DNA from: Clostridia bacterium
GTDB lineage: Bacteria > Bacillota > Clostridia > Peptostreptococcales > Anaerovoracaceae
DNA: 64,000 nt
Assembly: GCA_910575405.1 (NCBI GenBank)
Contig: CAJTER010000011.1
Location: 49,212 to 113,211 of the forward strand
Reading direction: 5' to 3'
Numbering within the stretch: the first letter of the stretch is position 1; each line of letters begins with the position of its first letter. A program made the translations under genes and the position numbers. The notes below the pieces were generated by a model. It was not told where the DNA came from, searched no databases, and worked only from the letters and a program-made list of their open reading frames with translations. Positions 56,325 through 64,000 of the stretch are shown in pieces.

Positions 56325-57269
56325 ATGAACCTGAGCCAGACGCCTTATGATGATGTGTTTCGAACCCTATTGAACGACTGCAGCAGACTGATTCTTCCTA
56401 TGATTAATGAGGTCTTTCAGGAAGCATACACTGGAAGGGAGGAAATTACCTTTTCACAGAACGAGCATTTTCAAAACCAGCAGGATGGCGAAGAAGAAAA
56501 GCGCATTACCGACAGCAGCTTTGCCGTACAGGGAAAAACGGGAACGAAGAAATACCACTGGGAGTGCCAGAGCACTCCGGACAGCAGCATGCTGATCCGA
56601 TTTTTTGAATATGACAGCCAGATCGCGCTGGATGAAGGGAATATCCGGGGATATGCGCTCCATGTGACCTTTCCACATTCGGCGGTTTTATTCCTGCGCT
56701 GCGGCAGGCAAACGCCGGAGGCCATGTCCATCTGTATCGAAACACCGGGCGGGACTTTGGACTATGAAATACCGGTGATGAAGCTGCAGAACTATACCTT
56801 GGAGGAGCTCTTTGAGAAAGATCTGCTGTTTCTGATTCCCTTTTATATCTTTTCCCACGAAAGCCGGTTTGCCAAGTATGAAACAGACGGGGAAGAGCTG
56901 GAAGTACTCTGCCGGGAATACGCAGAGATTCGCAGGCGGCTGGAACGACTGTGCAGGGAAGCTCGTATTGATGAATATACCAAATGCGCCATTTTGGATA
57001 TGTCAAATCGCGTGCTGGAGCACATCGCGGAAAAATATAGCCATATAAAGGAAGGAGTGAAAGCCGTTATGGGAGGAAGAGTCCTGGAATACGAGGCCAA
57101 GACCATTTTGAACCGGGGTATTGCACGGGGCGTTGAACAAGGCAAAAAGGAGCTGGTGGATGTAATGCTGAAAAAGGGGAAATCCTATGAGGAGATTTCG
57201 GAGCTGACCGATATTCCCATCAAGCAGCTGAAGCAGGCATCCAAGGTATCGGAAGAGGAATCGCCTTAA
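56325..57269 (+). CDS. Rpn-like PD-(D/E)XK nuclease family protein (second)
   Basis: The 314-residue protein starts MNLSQTPYDDVFRTLLNDCS after AAAGGAGG. The likely active site is Asp in RITDSSFAV and ExQ in YHWECQS, the PD-(D/E)xQ pattern shared with Rpn/transposase-like nucleases. The C-terminal IARGVEQGKKELVDVMLKKG ending in a YEEISELTDI HTH-like helix is usual in the family. A longer frame from 56124 has no ribosome binding site and a low-quality leader. Function unproven: recombination or phage-related. It is only distantly like the gene at 21908. Confidence 0.8.
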   Translation: MNLSQTPYDDVFRTLLNDCSRLILPMINEVFQEAYTGREEITFSQNEHFQNQQDGEEEKRITDSSFAVQGKTGTKKYHWECQSTPDSSMLIRFFEYDSQIALDEGNIRGYALHVTFPHSAVLFLRCGRQTPEAMSICIETPGGTLDYEIPVMKLQNYTLEELFEKDLLFLIPFYIFSHESRFAKYETDGEELEVLCREYAEIRRRLERLCREARIDEYTKCAILDMSNRVLEHIAEKYSHIKEGVKAVMGGRVLEYEAKTILNRGIARGVEQGKKELVDVMLKKGKSYEEISELTDIPIKQLKQASKVSEEESP

Positions 57270-57386
57270 ACAGACAGCGAGGCATCTGAAGTTTGGGATT
57301 GAAATGGGTGTCATTCAGCGGGTTATGCAGCTTGCGTAATCGGTGAATTAGGTTAATATCACATAATCGTGGACAGACGTAGGGGA

Positions 57387-57475
57387 GAATGAAAGCAGCC
57401 TTTTATACGATGATAACCGTCTTTCGCAAAGGTATCATTGTGCTCAGTGTCGGCAGGCTGCTGTTCGTTCTTTTT
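57387..57475 (+). terminator. Large hairpin followed by T-run after the second Rpn-like gene
   Basis: GAATGAAAGCAGCC pairs with GGCTGCTGTTCGTTC (one bulge), enclosing a second stem (ATGATAACC with GGTATCAT); CTTTTTCC follows. Its 118-base distance from the stop codon and the two-stem build leave open a small structured RNA. Confidence 0.5.
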
Positions 57476-57506
57476 CCCTATTTCATAACGTTCTCGCTTT
57501 TTGCTC

Positions 57507-58013
57507 TTATTTTATCCTGACCTTCTTGCTGAGGCCCCGGGCCTGCAGGAACTTTTTATATGCGCTGGCTTTTCCTTTTGGTACTTTAATTACAGCCTTT
57601 GCGTAGATTCCTTTGAAGGCATTTTTGCCAACAGAGGCTTTGGTAAGCTTGGTGGTCTTGATGGTAATGCTTTTCAAATTTTTGCAGTTTACAAAAGCGC
57701 CCTTTTGTATGGTTTTTACTTTGCCCGGAATTGATACGCTCTTTAGCCCTGTACATTTGTTGAAAGCATTGGCTCCAATGGTCTGGACATTTGCGCCGAT
57801 TTTGATGCTCCTGACTTTTGTGTTGCCTTTAAATGCGTTACTGGCGATTTTGGTCACCTGGTATGTTTTCCCGCCGACTTTTACAGCTGCTGGAATTACA
57901 ATAGAGGTTTTGTTTTTATTCGACGGTTTTTCGTAGGTAACGGTGCCGCCCGATTTTTTGATCTGGCTGATATGGTCAGCAGTAATGTGAAGACGATGAG
58001 CCTTGTGCTTCAT
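57507..58013 (-). CDS. LRR_5 (BspA-type) module, probably a fragment of a surface protein
   Basis: The 168-residue frame carries the same leucine-rich module as the end of the transglutaminase-like protein at 39339 (NAFNKCTGLKSVSIPGKVKT, IQKGAFVNCKNLKSITIKTT, ending ARGLSKKVRIK). It has no signal peptide. Its start overlaps short out-of-frame codons 41 bases after the CAP gene, so it is either the lost C-terminal end of the CAP protein or a piece of another surface gene. The paralogous LRR ends suggest spread by recombination. As a free cytoplasmic LRR it makes little sense. Confidence 0.7.
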   Translation of the reverse strand: MKHKAHRLHITADHISQIKKSGGTVTYEKPSNKNKTSIVIPAAVKVGGKTYQVTKIASNAFKGNTKVRSIKIGANVQTIGANAFNKCTGLKSVSIPGKVKTIQKGAFVNCKNLKSITIKTTKLTKASVGKNAFKGIYAKAVIKVPKGKASAYKKFLQARGLSKKVRIK

Positions 58014-58054
58014 TTGTGTTGCAGTAGTTGTAACATTTTTTCCACCTTCCTTGT

Positions 58055-59560
58055 TTAATATTTTTCCCAGTTCAGTTTTGAGAAGGATTTTGCCTTGTCT
58101 CCTTTTGTCAGCTTTTTAACGTAAGCCTTATATTTGCTCTTTGAAACTTTCTTGCCATTTATATAGTATTTATGGGTAACTACTGGGTTTCCCTTTTTGA
58201 TAGATATCGTTTCTGTCTGATATGCCTTTTTTACAAGCCTGCTTCCCTGGAATTTATAATACGTAGTATCATAGTGATCCATATGTCCTCCACTGCTGCG
58301 CAGTACTTTATTTTTAAGGTAGTATTTTTCAAACTCCCTCTGTCCAAGTTCTTTTAATTTTTTTACTTTTCCGTTCGTATAGGTATAGAGAATTTCCATG
58401 CAATAACCGAATCCGGGGTAGGTAATCAATTCATCGATTCCGTCTCCATTGAGATCTTTGTATGCATATTGAAGCTTTTCTCCGGAGCAATATTTTTTCT
58501 TGTCTTTTTTGATCTGATTTACATAGGCTTTATGAGCCTTGCTGTTTGGGGTGGCTGCAGCGCCGCGGACTGTGCAGTAGTAGGTTGTCTCATATCCTGA
58601 GTCTTCACTTGGCGAAACCTTTACAGTGGCAGCTCCTGCCTTCTTGGTCTGAATCGTTCCCCAGCGGTCGATGGTGAGCACGCTGGTATTATTGCTGCTG
58701 GCTTCCTGCGTCTGGATTAAAATCGGATCGTCGTCATAATATCGCTCACTGTTGTAGTTATATACGTCAATCCAGGCGTAGTAGGTTTTGCCCTTTGTCA
58801 GGTTCTTTTCGCTGCAGTCGTTCTTACTGGAATTTAAAAAGCAGGCTTCCCAGTCCAGATACTGGTCGGCCACGTTGACGTATACGTTGTCGTCCTCGTA
58901 GTTTTGGTTGATGGGATTTGTGTTTCCCAGTCTTTCATTGTGGAAAATTACCGCCCAATATGTGCTGTCATTATCCGCTTTGAAAGCTGCCGCCGCAAAA
59001 TGGGTGTAAGCAGAGCCGTCAAAATATCCTTCATAAGAATAGTCGCGATAAAGAGCCTGATAGAGCTCATAGGCAGATTCATAATTAACCGCAATATACG
59101 TTGCATAATTCTCTTCTCCGTTGGGGCGAGTCTCTCCTGAGTAATAAATAGGAAGTTCCGCTGCGCGCGTCATGGCGAGCGCCTCTAATTCGCTGTCCCA
59201 TTTCAGCTGATGAGTGTAATCCCTGTTTCGGTTGGCATAGCCGAGCATTTCATAGGCTTTGGCCTGATGGTATTCTCCGGCGATGTGGATGTCAAAGGAA
59301 TTGCTAGCGGCCTTCGCTTTGCCTGACCGCTTTCCGCCTGCTGATGTTGGCAGGCTTTTGCCTGGGGAGGTTTTCTTGGCTGCCTGGATGTCTTTTGTTT
59401 CTTTGCTTTGGGAATGGTTCTGTGAATGGCTTTTTTCTACGGGTGGAGAAGCTTCTCCCGCATAGGCAGCTGGGACTGCGAGGGTTGTGATTGTCAGGCA
59501 GGCTGCCAGAAGCAGAGATAAGGCTTTTTGGCCGCTGCCTGATTTGCTTAATTTCTTCAT
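58055..59560 (-). CDS. Secreted CAP-domain (SCP-like) protein
   Basis: The 501-residue protein has a signal peptide (about 1-33, cut after VPAAYA), a low-complexity linker with Lys/Ser/Gln (about 36-88), and a CAP domain (about 95-225: YEMLGYANRNRDYTHQLKWD, with THFAAAAFK and WAVIFHNERL). It continues with a Big2-like stretch (about 300-330) and a C-terminal part with LQYAYKDLNGDGIDELITYP. CAP proteins are extracellular and of varied, often unknown, function. Good start: GGAGAGAC before ATG. The LRR fragment follows 41 bases later. Confidence 0.88.
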   Translation of the reverse strand: MKKLSKSGSGQKALSLLLAACLTITTLAVPAAYAGEASPPVEKSHSQNHSQSKETKDIQAAKKTSPGKSLPTSAGGKRSGKAKAASNSFDIHIAGEYHQAKAYEMLGYANRNRDYTHQLKWDSELEALAMTRAAELPIYYSGETRPNGEENYATYIAVNYESAYELYQALYRDYSYEGYFDGSAYTHFAAAAFKADNDSTYWAVIFHNERLGNTNPINQNYEDDNVYVNVADQYLDWEACFLNSSKNDCSEKNLTKGKTYYAWIDVYNYNSERYYDDDPILIQTQEASSNNTSVLTIDRWGTIQTKKAGAATVKVSPSEDSGYETTYYCTVRGAAATPNSKAHKAYVNQIKKDKKKYCSGEKLQYAYKDLNGDGIDELITYPGFGYCMEILYTYTNGKVKKLKELGQREFEKYYLKNKVLRSSGGHMDHYDTTYYKFQGSRLVKKAYQTETISIKKGNPVVTHKYYINGKKVSKSKYKAYVKKLTKGDKAKSFSKLNWEKY

Positions 59561-59709
59561 AGTTTATGTCTCTCCTTTTCACGGGATAGCCCAAAATGCA
59601 TCTATATACTTGGGATGTAAACCATCAGGGCATAGATGCATCTCAGTTGTCTCAATTGGGCCGCAATATTATAAATTTTTATCTGTCGCTGTTTTACCCG
59701 GCTCATGAA

Positions 59710-60864
59710 TCAGTCTGGGTAAAACTCGTAGTATGTGCCGCTAACATAGGATGAGTCGTAAGATAAGATTTCATCAGTAACAAGGATCATGTACGGAAAG
59801 TCCTTGTCCATTTTATCATCGCTGGTTGTAACCACCAAATCTAATTGTATATCGCCGTCCTCATAATAGTAGCTTTTATTTGCAAAAATATGGTTTTCAT
59901 TTCCTGATGTATGGGAAATGAAATACAGGTCAGAAAACTCGAAATTAGAATAGCTTTCACCAGTTGTTTCATCATACTGTTCATCCCATATACACGCGTA
60001 AATGCAATTTCCGCCATAATATGTGAGTTCCATTAACGCATCTTTTTCAGCATTATAAAATAAATGCGATTCATTTTCCTTAAAATAATAATCTTCCTTG
60101 CTTTTCGCTGCTGTTGTCGCATTCGCCGCTTCTACCTGCGCTTTGGTCTTATATAGCTTTTTGTAAAAGCTGTCAAATTTAGCGCTGTCCACCTTGTTTT
60201 CTTTGTTATGTAACTCTGCCAGTTCTAAATGCTCCTGATCATTTACCTGAAAGATCAATGTATATGGGATCTTTTTGTCCTGCTTTTTATACTGGCAGCT
60301 GATCTGGTAATAGGTTTGACCTCCATCCATTGCAAACTTGTACCCTTTTGGTGTAAAGTATGCGCTTTCTTCAAAAATTTCCTTGATATTGGCATCCGAA
60401 TTGCCTTCAATCAAAGAGCTTTTTAAGGTATATTCCTGATCCTGATCTTCTTTCCACTCCAGTGTTTCATATAAGTTGTCCTGATCCACGGTCTGCACAG
60501 GTTTTGTAACCGCAGGTTCCGCCGGTTCGCCAAATATGCCGAACTGCCACAGGACGACAAAAGCGCCTGCCAGTACCAGTAAAATGCCGATCACTATGAC
60601 AGGAATAATGTTTTTTCGAGAAGCTCCTGATTTTATCTTTTTTGGGCTTTTGGTTATTGAGGCATCCTGTGCCGTATCTGAAGGAGTTATTGCAACAAGT
60701 TCCTGTTTCGTCTCTGGCACGATTACTTCCTGCTGCTTCAGGGGATCCTGTTGTTTATCCCCATTTTTCTCAGCTTCAGTTTCATTTTCAATAGCAGCTC
60801 CGCATTCTCCACAAAATCTCGCACCTATTTCCAGTTCTGCTCCACAATTTTCACAATACTTCAT
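59710..60864 (-). CDS. Zinc-ribbon membrane protein with large outer domain
   Basis: The 384-residue protein begins with a zinc ribbon (C4, C7, C18, C21 in CENCGAELEI and CGECG), a charged linker, one membrane helix (about 86-108) and a C-terminal extracellular domain of about 260 residues with many Tyr/Asp (about 125-384) and no known catalytic motif. The zinc ribbon is inside the cell and the large domain outside. It is the last of four neighbouring minus-strand genes that all carry, or are close to, zinc ribbons. Confidence 0.82.
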   Translation of the reverse strand: MKYCENCGAELEIGARFCGECGAAIENETEAEKNGDKQQDPLKQQEVIVPETKQELVAITPSDTAQDASITKSPKKIKSGASRKNIIPVIVIGILLVLAGAFVVLWQFGIFGEPAEPAVTKPVQTVDQDNLYETLEWKEDQDQEYTLKSSLIEGNSDANIKEIFEESAYFTPKGYKFAMDGGQTYYQISCQYKKQDKKIPYTLIFQVNDQEHLELAELHNKENKVDSAKFDSFYKKLYKTKAQVEAANATTAAKSKEDYYFKENESHLFYNAEKDALMELTYYGGNCIYACIWDEQYDETTGESYSNFEFSDLYFISHTSGNENHIFANKSYYYEDGDIQLDLVVTTSDDKMDKDFPYMILVTDEILSYDSSYVSGTYYEFYPD

Positions 60865-60909
60865 ATATCATCCCTCGCTAAGGCTGTAATACTACTTCTA
60901 TACAAGATG

Positions 60910-61695
60910 TCATTCGGAAATCGCTGTACCGCATTCCATACAAAATTTTTCCTCACCGTCTACAATGCGTCCGCATTTAGGGCACTTTTTTTCTGGCTTT
61001 ATTTGGGTATCTATGTATTTTGCTCCGCACTCTTTGCAAAACTTTGCGTCTTCTGGGACAATTGCATTACACTGTGTACAATGCCGCGTATGTTCCACAA
61101 GAGATGCTCCGCAAGCTGCGCAAAACTTTTTGTTTTTTCCGACTACTGCCCCACACGATGGGCACACCGTTTTTTCCTGTAATGGTGACAGTGGGGCGAT
61201 CTGCAAATGTCCTATCTCTTGCTCAGTAAATTTTTGTTGTTTTTCCTGTGTTTTTCCTATAAGCTTAAATTGCCGGTATCCTACGCCTAACATAATCAAG
61301 CTGAATAACAGATAAATCCAATATCCCGTACCGGCTGACACACTTGCGTTCATCTGCTTATCTATCAGAAGATGTGTCACAAAAAGGCTCACGATACATC
61401 CGTAAGGCGCAATAAAAATATAGTAGGGCTCCCAAACTCGGAATTTTGCAACCTGGTGAGATAGGATCAAAGCCAGCGGAAAGAGGAATAAAAACAAGGC
61501 GGATATGTTCATTCCCATTTCCGTTCCGTCGCTAAAGGTCATTCCCATTAAGGATTCCATACCTGATATACCTAAAGTATTCGTATATCCCACCTCGTAC
61601 GCATTCATATCAAATACAGGAAGCAGACAGCATATGACAATCAACATCACTGCAAATGCTGAATTTAAATTTCGCAGTACTTTTTCTTCATTCAT
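60910..61695 (-). CDS. Four-helix membrane protein with three C-terminal zinc ribbons
   Basis: The 261-residue protein has four probable membrane helices (about 12-30, 58-78, 86-108, 125-147) and then a cytoplasmic tail with three zinc ribbons of CxxCG...CxxCG type (CPSCGAVVG with CAACG, CTQCNAIVP with CKECG, CPKCGRIVD with CMECG). It lies 45 bases upstream of the previous zinc-ribbon gene and 15 bases downstream of the next. Function unknown; zinc ribbons of this kind often mediate protein contacts. Confidence 0.82.
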   Translation of the reverse strand: MNEEKVLRNLNSAFAVMLIVICCLLPVFDMNAYEVGYTNTLGISGMESLMGMTFSDGTEMGMNISALFLFLFPLALILSHQVAKFRVWEPYYIFIAPYGCIVSLFVTHLLIDKQMNASVSAGTGYWIYLLFSLIMLGVGYRQFKLIGKTQEKQQKFTEQEIGHLQIAPLSPLQEKTVCPSCGAVVGKNKKFCAACGASLVEHTRHCTQCNAIVPEDAKFCKECGAKYIDTQIKPEKKCPKCGRIVDGEEKFCMECGTAISE

Positions 61696-61710
61696 TTCAA
61701 TACCCTTTTC

Positions 61711-62397
61711 TTAACCCTCTAGCGCCGTTCCATTTAACGGACTTCCGCATCCTGGACAGAAGTTCTCATCCGCACCAACTTCGCGGTTACACTTGGGGCA
61801 ATATTTTTTTACGACTGTTGAGCTTCCGCATTCCGGGCAGAATTTCGCATTTAGATCAATGGATGCTCCGCAGGATGGGCAAGTGTTGGCAAGCTTTCCG
61901 CCGCAGGACGGACAGAACTTTGTACCTTTATCAACGGAAGCTCCACAGCTGGGGCATATGATTTTGGAGCTATCGCGGGATATGGACATGGAAACCGTTA
62001 CATTTTTTCCCCCGCTCATGATAAACTGCTCAACAAAGGTAAAAATTTCACCAGGAAGCTTTTTCTGTCCCCAGGCGCCTGCTACTGCGGTTATTGCCAA
62101 TGGGGCAAATACGACCATTCCGATTGCGCCTGCTCCAATTTTATCAGCCCATTTGCCGGAACCGACCTCTACGGTTACCAACTCATTCATTTGTATAATC
62201 TGGATCTGTGTTGCCAAGTCCATTCCAGCAGCTTTTTTCCAATTGGATTCTTCTTTTGCCTGCACGAAATACCCTTCTGGGGTAGGTGTTCCTTCAACAA
62301 TTAAATTCTTTTTATCTCTGAGAAAGTGCTCAATTCCTCTTCCAACCTTTGCTGCATCAAGCCCCTCTATTAGTTTGAATGCTTTTGATTCTGCCAT
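61711..62397 (-). CDS. Zinc-ribbon protein with N-terminal domain and three ribbons
   Basis: The 228-residue protein has an N-terminal domain of about 140 residues (FKLIEGLDAAKVGRGIEHFL) including a Gly/Ala-rich hydrophobic stretch (about 88-110), then three zinc ribbons (CPSCGASVD, CPSCGASID, CPKCNREVG pairs). The hydrophobic part may be a hairpin or a membrane segment. It is probably co-transcribed with the two zinc-ribbon genes that follow. Confidence 0.82.
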   Translation of the reverse strand: MAESKAFKLIEGLDAAKVGRGIEHFLRDKKNLIVEGTPTPEGYFVQAKEESNWKKAAGMDLATQIQIIQMNELVTVEVGSGKWADKIGAGAIGMVVFAPLAITAVAGAWGQKKLPGEIFTFVEQFIMSGGKNVTVSMSISRDSSKIICPSCGASVDKGTKFCPSCGGKLANTCPSCGASIDLNAKFCPECGSSTVVKKYCPKCNREVGADENFCPGCGSPLNGTALEG

Positions 62398-62557
62398 TTT
62401 TATTACTCCTTTCTTTTATTTCAGTAATTGCTCATTTGTTTTGCCTATAACTATATTTTTAACTTATACAGATTATTCTACCATGCTTCCGTCCTTATTA
62501 CAATCAAGATATTAAATTATTTTACACAGACAAAACAGGGCTATTCATATCATTAAA

Positions 62558-62806
62558 TTATTGAGATTTGATAGAAGCCATAGAATCGGCTTCTTCCTCA
62601 GAAACCAGCTGCAGTACCTTCTGCAATTCTTCTGATACCTTCTGTGCCTGCTGGACACTTCCACGGATCGCTTCCATATAGATGCTTGCGTCATAGATGT
62701 TTTTCTGTTCTGCTGTATAAATGGCAAATAGTGTGCTCTTTAGAATTTCCACTTGCTGCTTGATCTGCTGCAGCTGATCGTACACATGATATTGCTGTTC
62801 GTTCAT
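62558..62806 (-). CDS. Small coiled-coil protein next to the zinc-ribbon cluster
   Basis: The 82-residue protein (MNEQQYHVYDQLQQIKQQVE) is helical with heptad-like spacing (about 10-75) and has no signal or membrane segment. The ATG follows AGGAAAGGAGAGCAGGTGTA. It is the first of the minus-strand genes 62806-59710, separated from the next by 160 bases. Not recognised; a partner of the zinc-ribbon proteins is possible. Confidence 0.65.
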   Translation of the reverse strand: MNEQQYHVYDQLQQIKQQVEILKSTLFAIYTAEQKNIYDASIYMEAIRGSVQQAQKVSEELQKVLQLVSEEEADSMASIKSQ

Positions 62807-62933
62807 TACACCTGCTCTCCTTTCCTCCGCGCGTTCTGTAATCGTTCATACCTATCTTAGCAAACCACCTGGACACCTGTCTGTCCGGGTAAATTTTTTG
62901 TTTGTACCTTTTCCCCCTTATTTTTGCAGGAAT

Positions 62934-62978
62934 AAAAAGAACCCACTGTTCCGGCCGAATTGCCGAATCAGTGGATTC
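62934..62978 (-). terminator. Terminator of the SDR gene
   Basis: On the minus strand GAATCCACTG pairs with CAGTGGGTTC (one G-U pair), extended by TTCGGC/GCCGGAA-type pairs, and TTTTTATT follows. It lies 89 bases after the SDR stop codon. Confidence 0.8.
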
Positions 62979-63066
62979 ATAAAGATCCTATATATTTGTT
63001 TTGCCAAACCATTCTTTTCTTTCAAAAATCCGTTTTTCAGATATGCTTCCCTGTCCTATATACCCT

Positions 63067-63852
63067 TCAGATGATGGTATATCCGCCGTCAACGGCCAGT
63101 GTTGTGCCGGTCACAAAGGAGGCTTCGTCCGATGCCAGGTAGAGATACGCATAGGCAATATCCTCCGGTCTTCCCAGGTGGCCAATAGGGTGGCTGACTG
63201 CCATTTCTCGTTCGTATTCCTCTACAGTCATCCCTTTTTCTTCCGCATCCTGCCTTGCCATGGGAGTCATAATATATCCGGGCGCTACAGCATTAACTCT
63301 GATATTGAGCCTGTTTTGTCCGCAGTAGATGGCTGCGCACCGTGTCATCGCTTCCACAGCTGCTTTGGAAGCGCAGTATGAAAAGTACAGGGGATCACCC
63401 ACTACTCCGTCGATGGAGGCGGTATTTACAATGGCGCATTTTGTGTTTCGATCCGCTGCGGCCGGATTGTTTTTCATGGCTTCTATTGCCAGCTTCATGC
63501 CGTAAAATACACCTTTTTGGTTTACATCAATAATCGCATCATACGATTCAGGGGTGGTATCCGCAATTGTTTCGACAACGCTGATTCCCGCATTGTTGAT
63601 TAAAACATCCAGTTTTCCAAATTCATTCAGCGTATAGTCGATGCATTTCTGCCAGTTTTCATAGCTGGAAACGTCAAGTTTGCAAAAACGGCAATTCTCA
63701 CCCAATTCATGGGCGAGTGCTGCTCCTGTTTTCTCACTCCTTGCGCAGAGAACGACCTTTGCGCCTTCCTCAAGGAACAGAGCCGCGGCAGCTTCACCGA
63801 TGCCCTGCGTTGCGCCTGTAATAAGTACTACTTTGTCTTTTACCCTGTTCAT
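63067..63852 (-). CDS. Short-chain dehydrogenase/reductase
   Basis: The 261-residue protein has the SDR cofactor motif TGATQGIG (13-20), NNAG (about 91-94), the catalytic Ser in NTASIDG and Tyr/Lys in YFSYCASKAA, and a C-terminal GTTLAVDGGYTI. It is a classical SDR using NAD(H) or NADP(H); after the second beta strand it has LCARSEKT, which is weak evidence for NADP. The substrate (alcohol, sterol or sugar) is unknown. It stands alone, with a terminator after it and about 150 bases without a gene up to the window edge. Confidence 0.92.
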   Translation of the reverse strand: MNRVKDKVVLITGATQGIGEAAAALFLEEGAKVVLCARSEKTGAALAHELGENCRFCKLDVSSYENWQKCIDYTLNEFGKLDVLINNAGISVVETIADTTPESYDAIIDVNQKGVFYGMKLAIEAMKNNPAAADRNTKCAIVNTASIDGVVGDPLYFSYCASKAAVEAMTRCAAIYCGQNRLNIRVNAVAPGYIMTPMARQDAEEKGMTVEEYEREMAVSHPIGHLGRPEDIAYAYLYLASDEASFVTGTTLAVDGGYTII

Positions 63853-64000
63853 GTATTCTCCTTGTATTATAATCTCGTAGCTATAACGTACTCATTTGTA
63901 CTTGATGCTATACTGTTTGAGATACTGTGGATTGGTTCGTTTCTCCTACCACTTGATGGTTAACGAAAGGCTCCAACCACAGCTCTCTGCATCATTGTTG

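Overview
The window reads as a chromosome segment of a low-to-mid GC, anaerobic, probably gut-associated Firmicute of the class Clostridia. Evidence: the Bacillota-type gene set rpsF-ssb-rpsR and yybS-gdpP-rplI-dnaB, a flavodiiron/rubredoxin/NROR oxygen-detoxifying fusion, a DnaD-type initiation protein, secreted BspA-like LRR, CAP and Fn3 surface proteins, and AGGAGG ribosome binding sites. Family XIII/Anaerovoracaceae is my best guess, at low confidence.

Layout. 0-9 kb: the end of a sensor kinase plus a tandem PepSY protein, the FDP-Rd-NROR fusion, a MATE pump convergent with a TipAS-type MerR regulator, a MarR regulator with a clear double operator, and a methyl-accepting chemotaxis protein. 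9.2-10.8 kb: mobile-element debris, namely the 3' end of a group II intron (RT C-terminus, D5, D6) abutting a broken IS3-family element with recognisable end repeats. 10.8-23 kb: a complete type I-B-like CRISPR-Cas locus on the minus strand (cas6-cas8-cas7-cas5-cas3-cas4-cas1-cas2, then leader, then 36 repeats and 35 spacers). The island is bracketed by a ~188 bp direct repeat made of the promoter and 5' end of an Rpn-family PD-(D/E)XK nuclease gene. The intact copy lies immediately upstream of cas6 and a truncated copy lies beyond the old end of the array.

23-26.4 kb: small HTH genes, a decayed secreted Fn3/carboxylesterase gene and a signal-less subtilisin. 26.4-33.8 kb: the housekeeping block (M23 peptidase, DnaD-Zn ribbon, DUF1858, DnaB, L9, a GdpP-like protein, a YybS-like protein). 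34-41.4 kb: accessory cell-surface and c-di-GMP genes (1039-aa beta-helix surface protein, PilZ, REC-GGDEF, transglutaminase-LRR). 41.4-48.4 kb: rpsR-ssb-rpsF flanked by three broken genes, two DUF234 AAA ATPases and a hybrid histidine kinase. 48.5-53.9 kb: an AraC/GH39-like regulator divergent from a small membrane protein, an NCS1 permease and a YtcJ-like amidohydrolase, likely one catabolic unit. 54-64 kb: a methyltransferase, ACT-domain and gene remnants, a second Rpn-like nuclease, an LRR fragment, a CAP protein, a four-gene zinc-ribbon cluster and an SDR oxidoreductase.

The most notable points are the repeat-bounded CRISPR-Cas island, the Cas5 with a long charged insertion, the DnaD protein carrying a DnaC-type zinc ribbon but no AAA+ partner in view, the zinc-ribbon cluster, and the in-frame amber interruptions in otherwise intact genes. 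Family assignments are from reading motifs; no database search was run.
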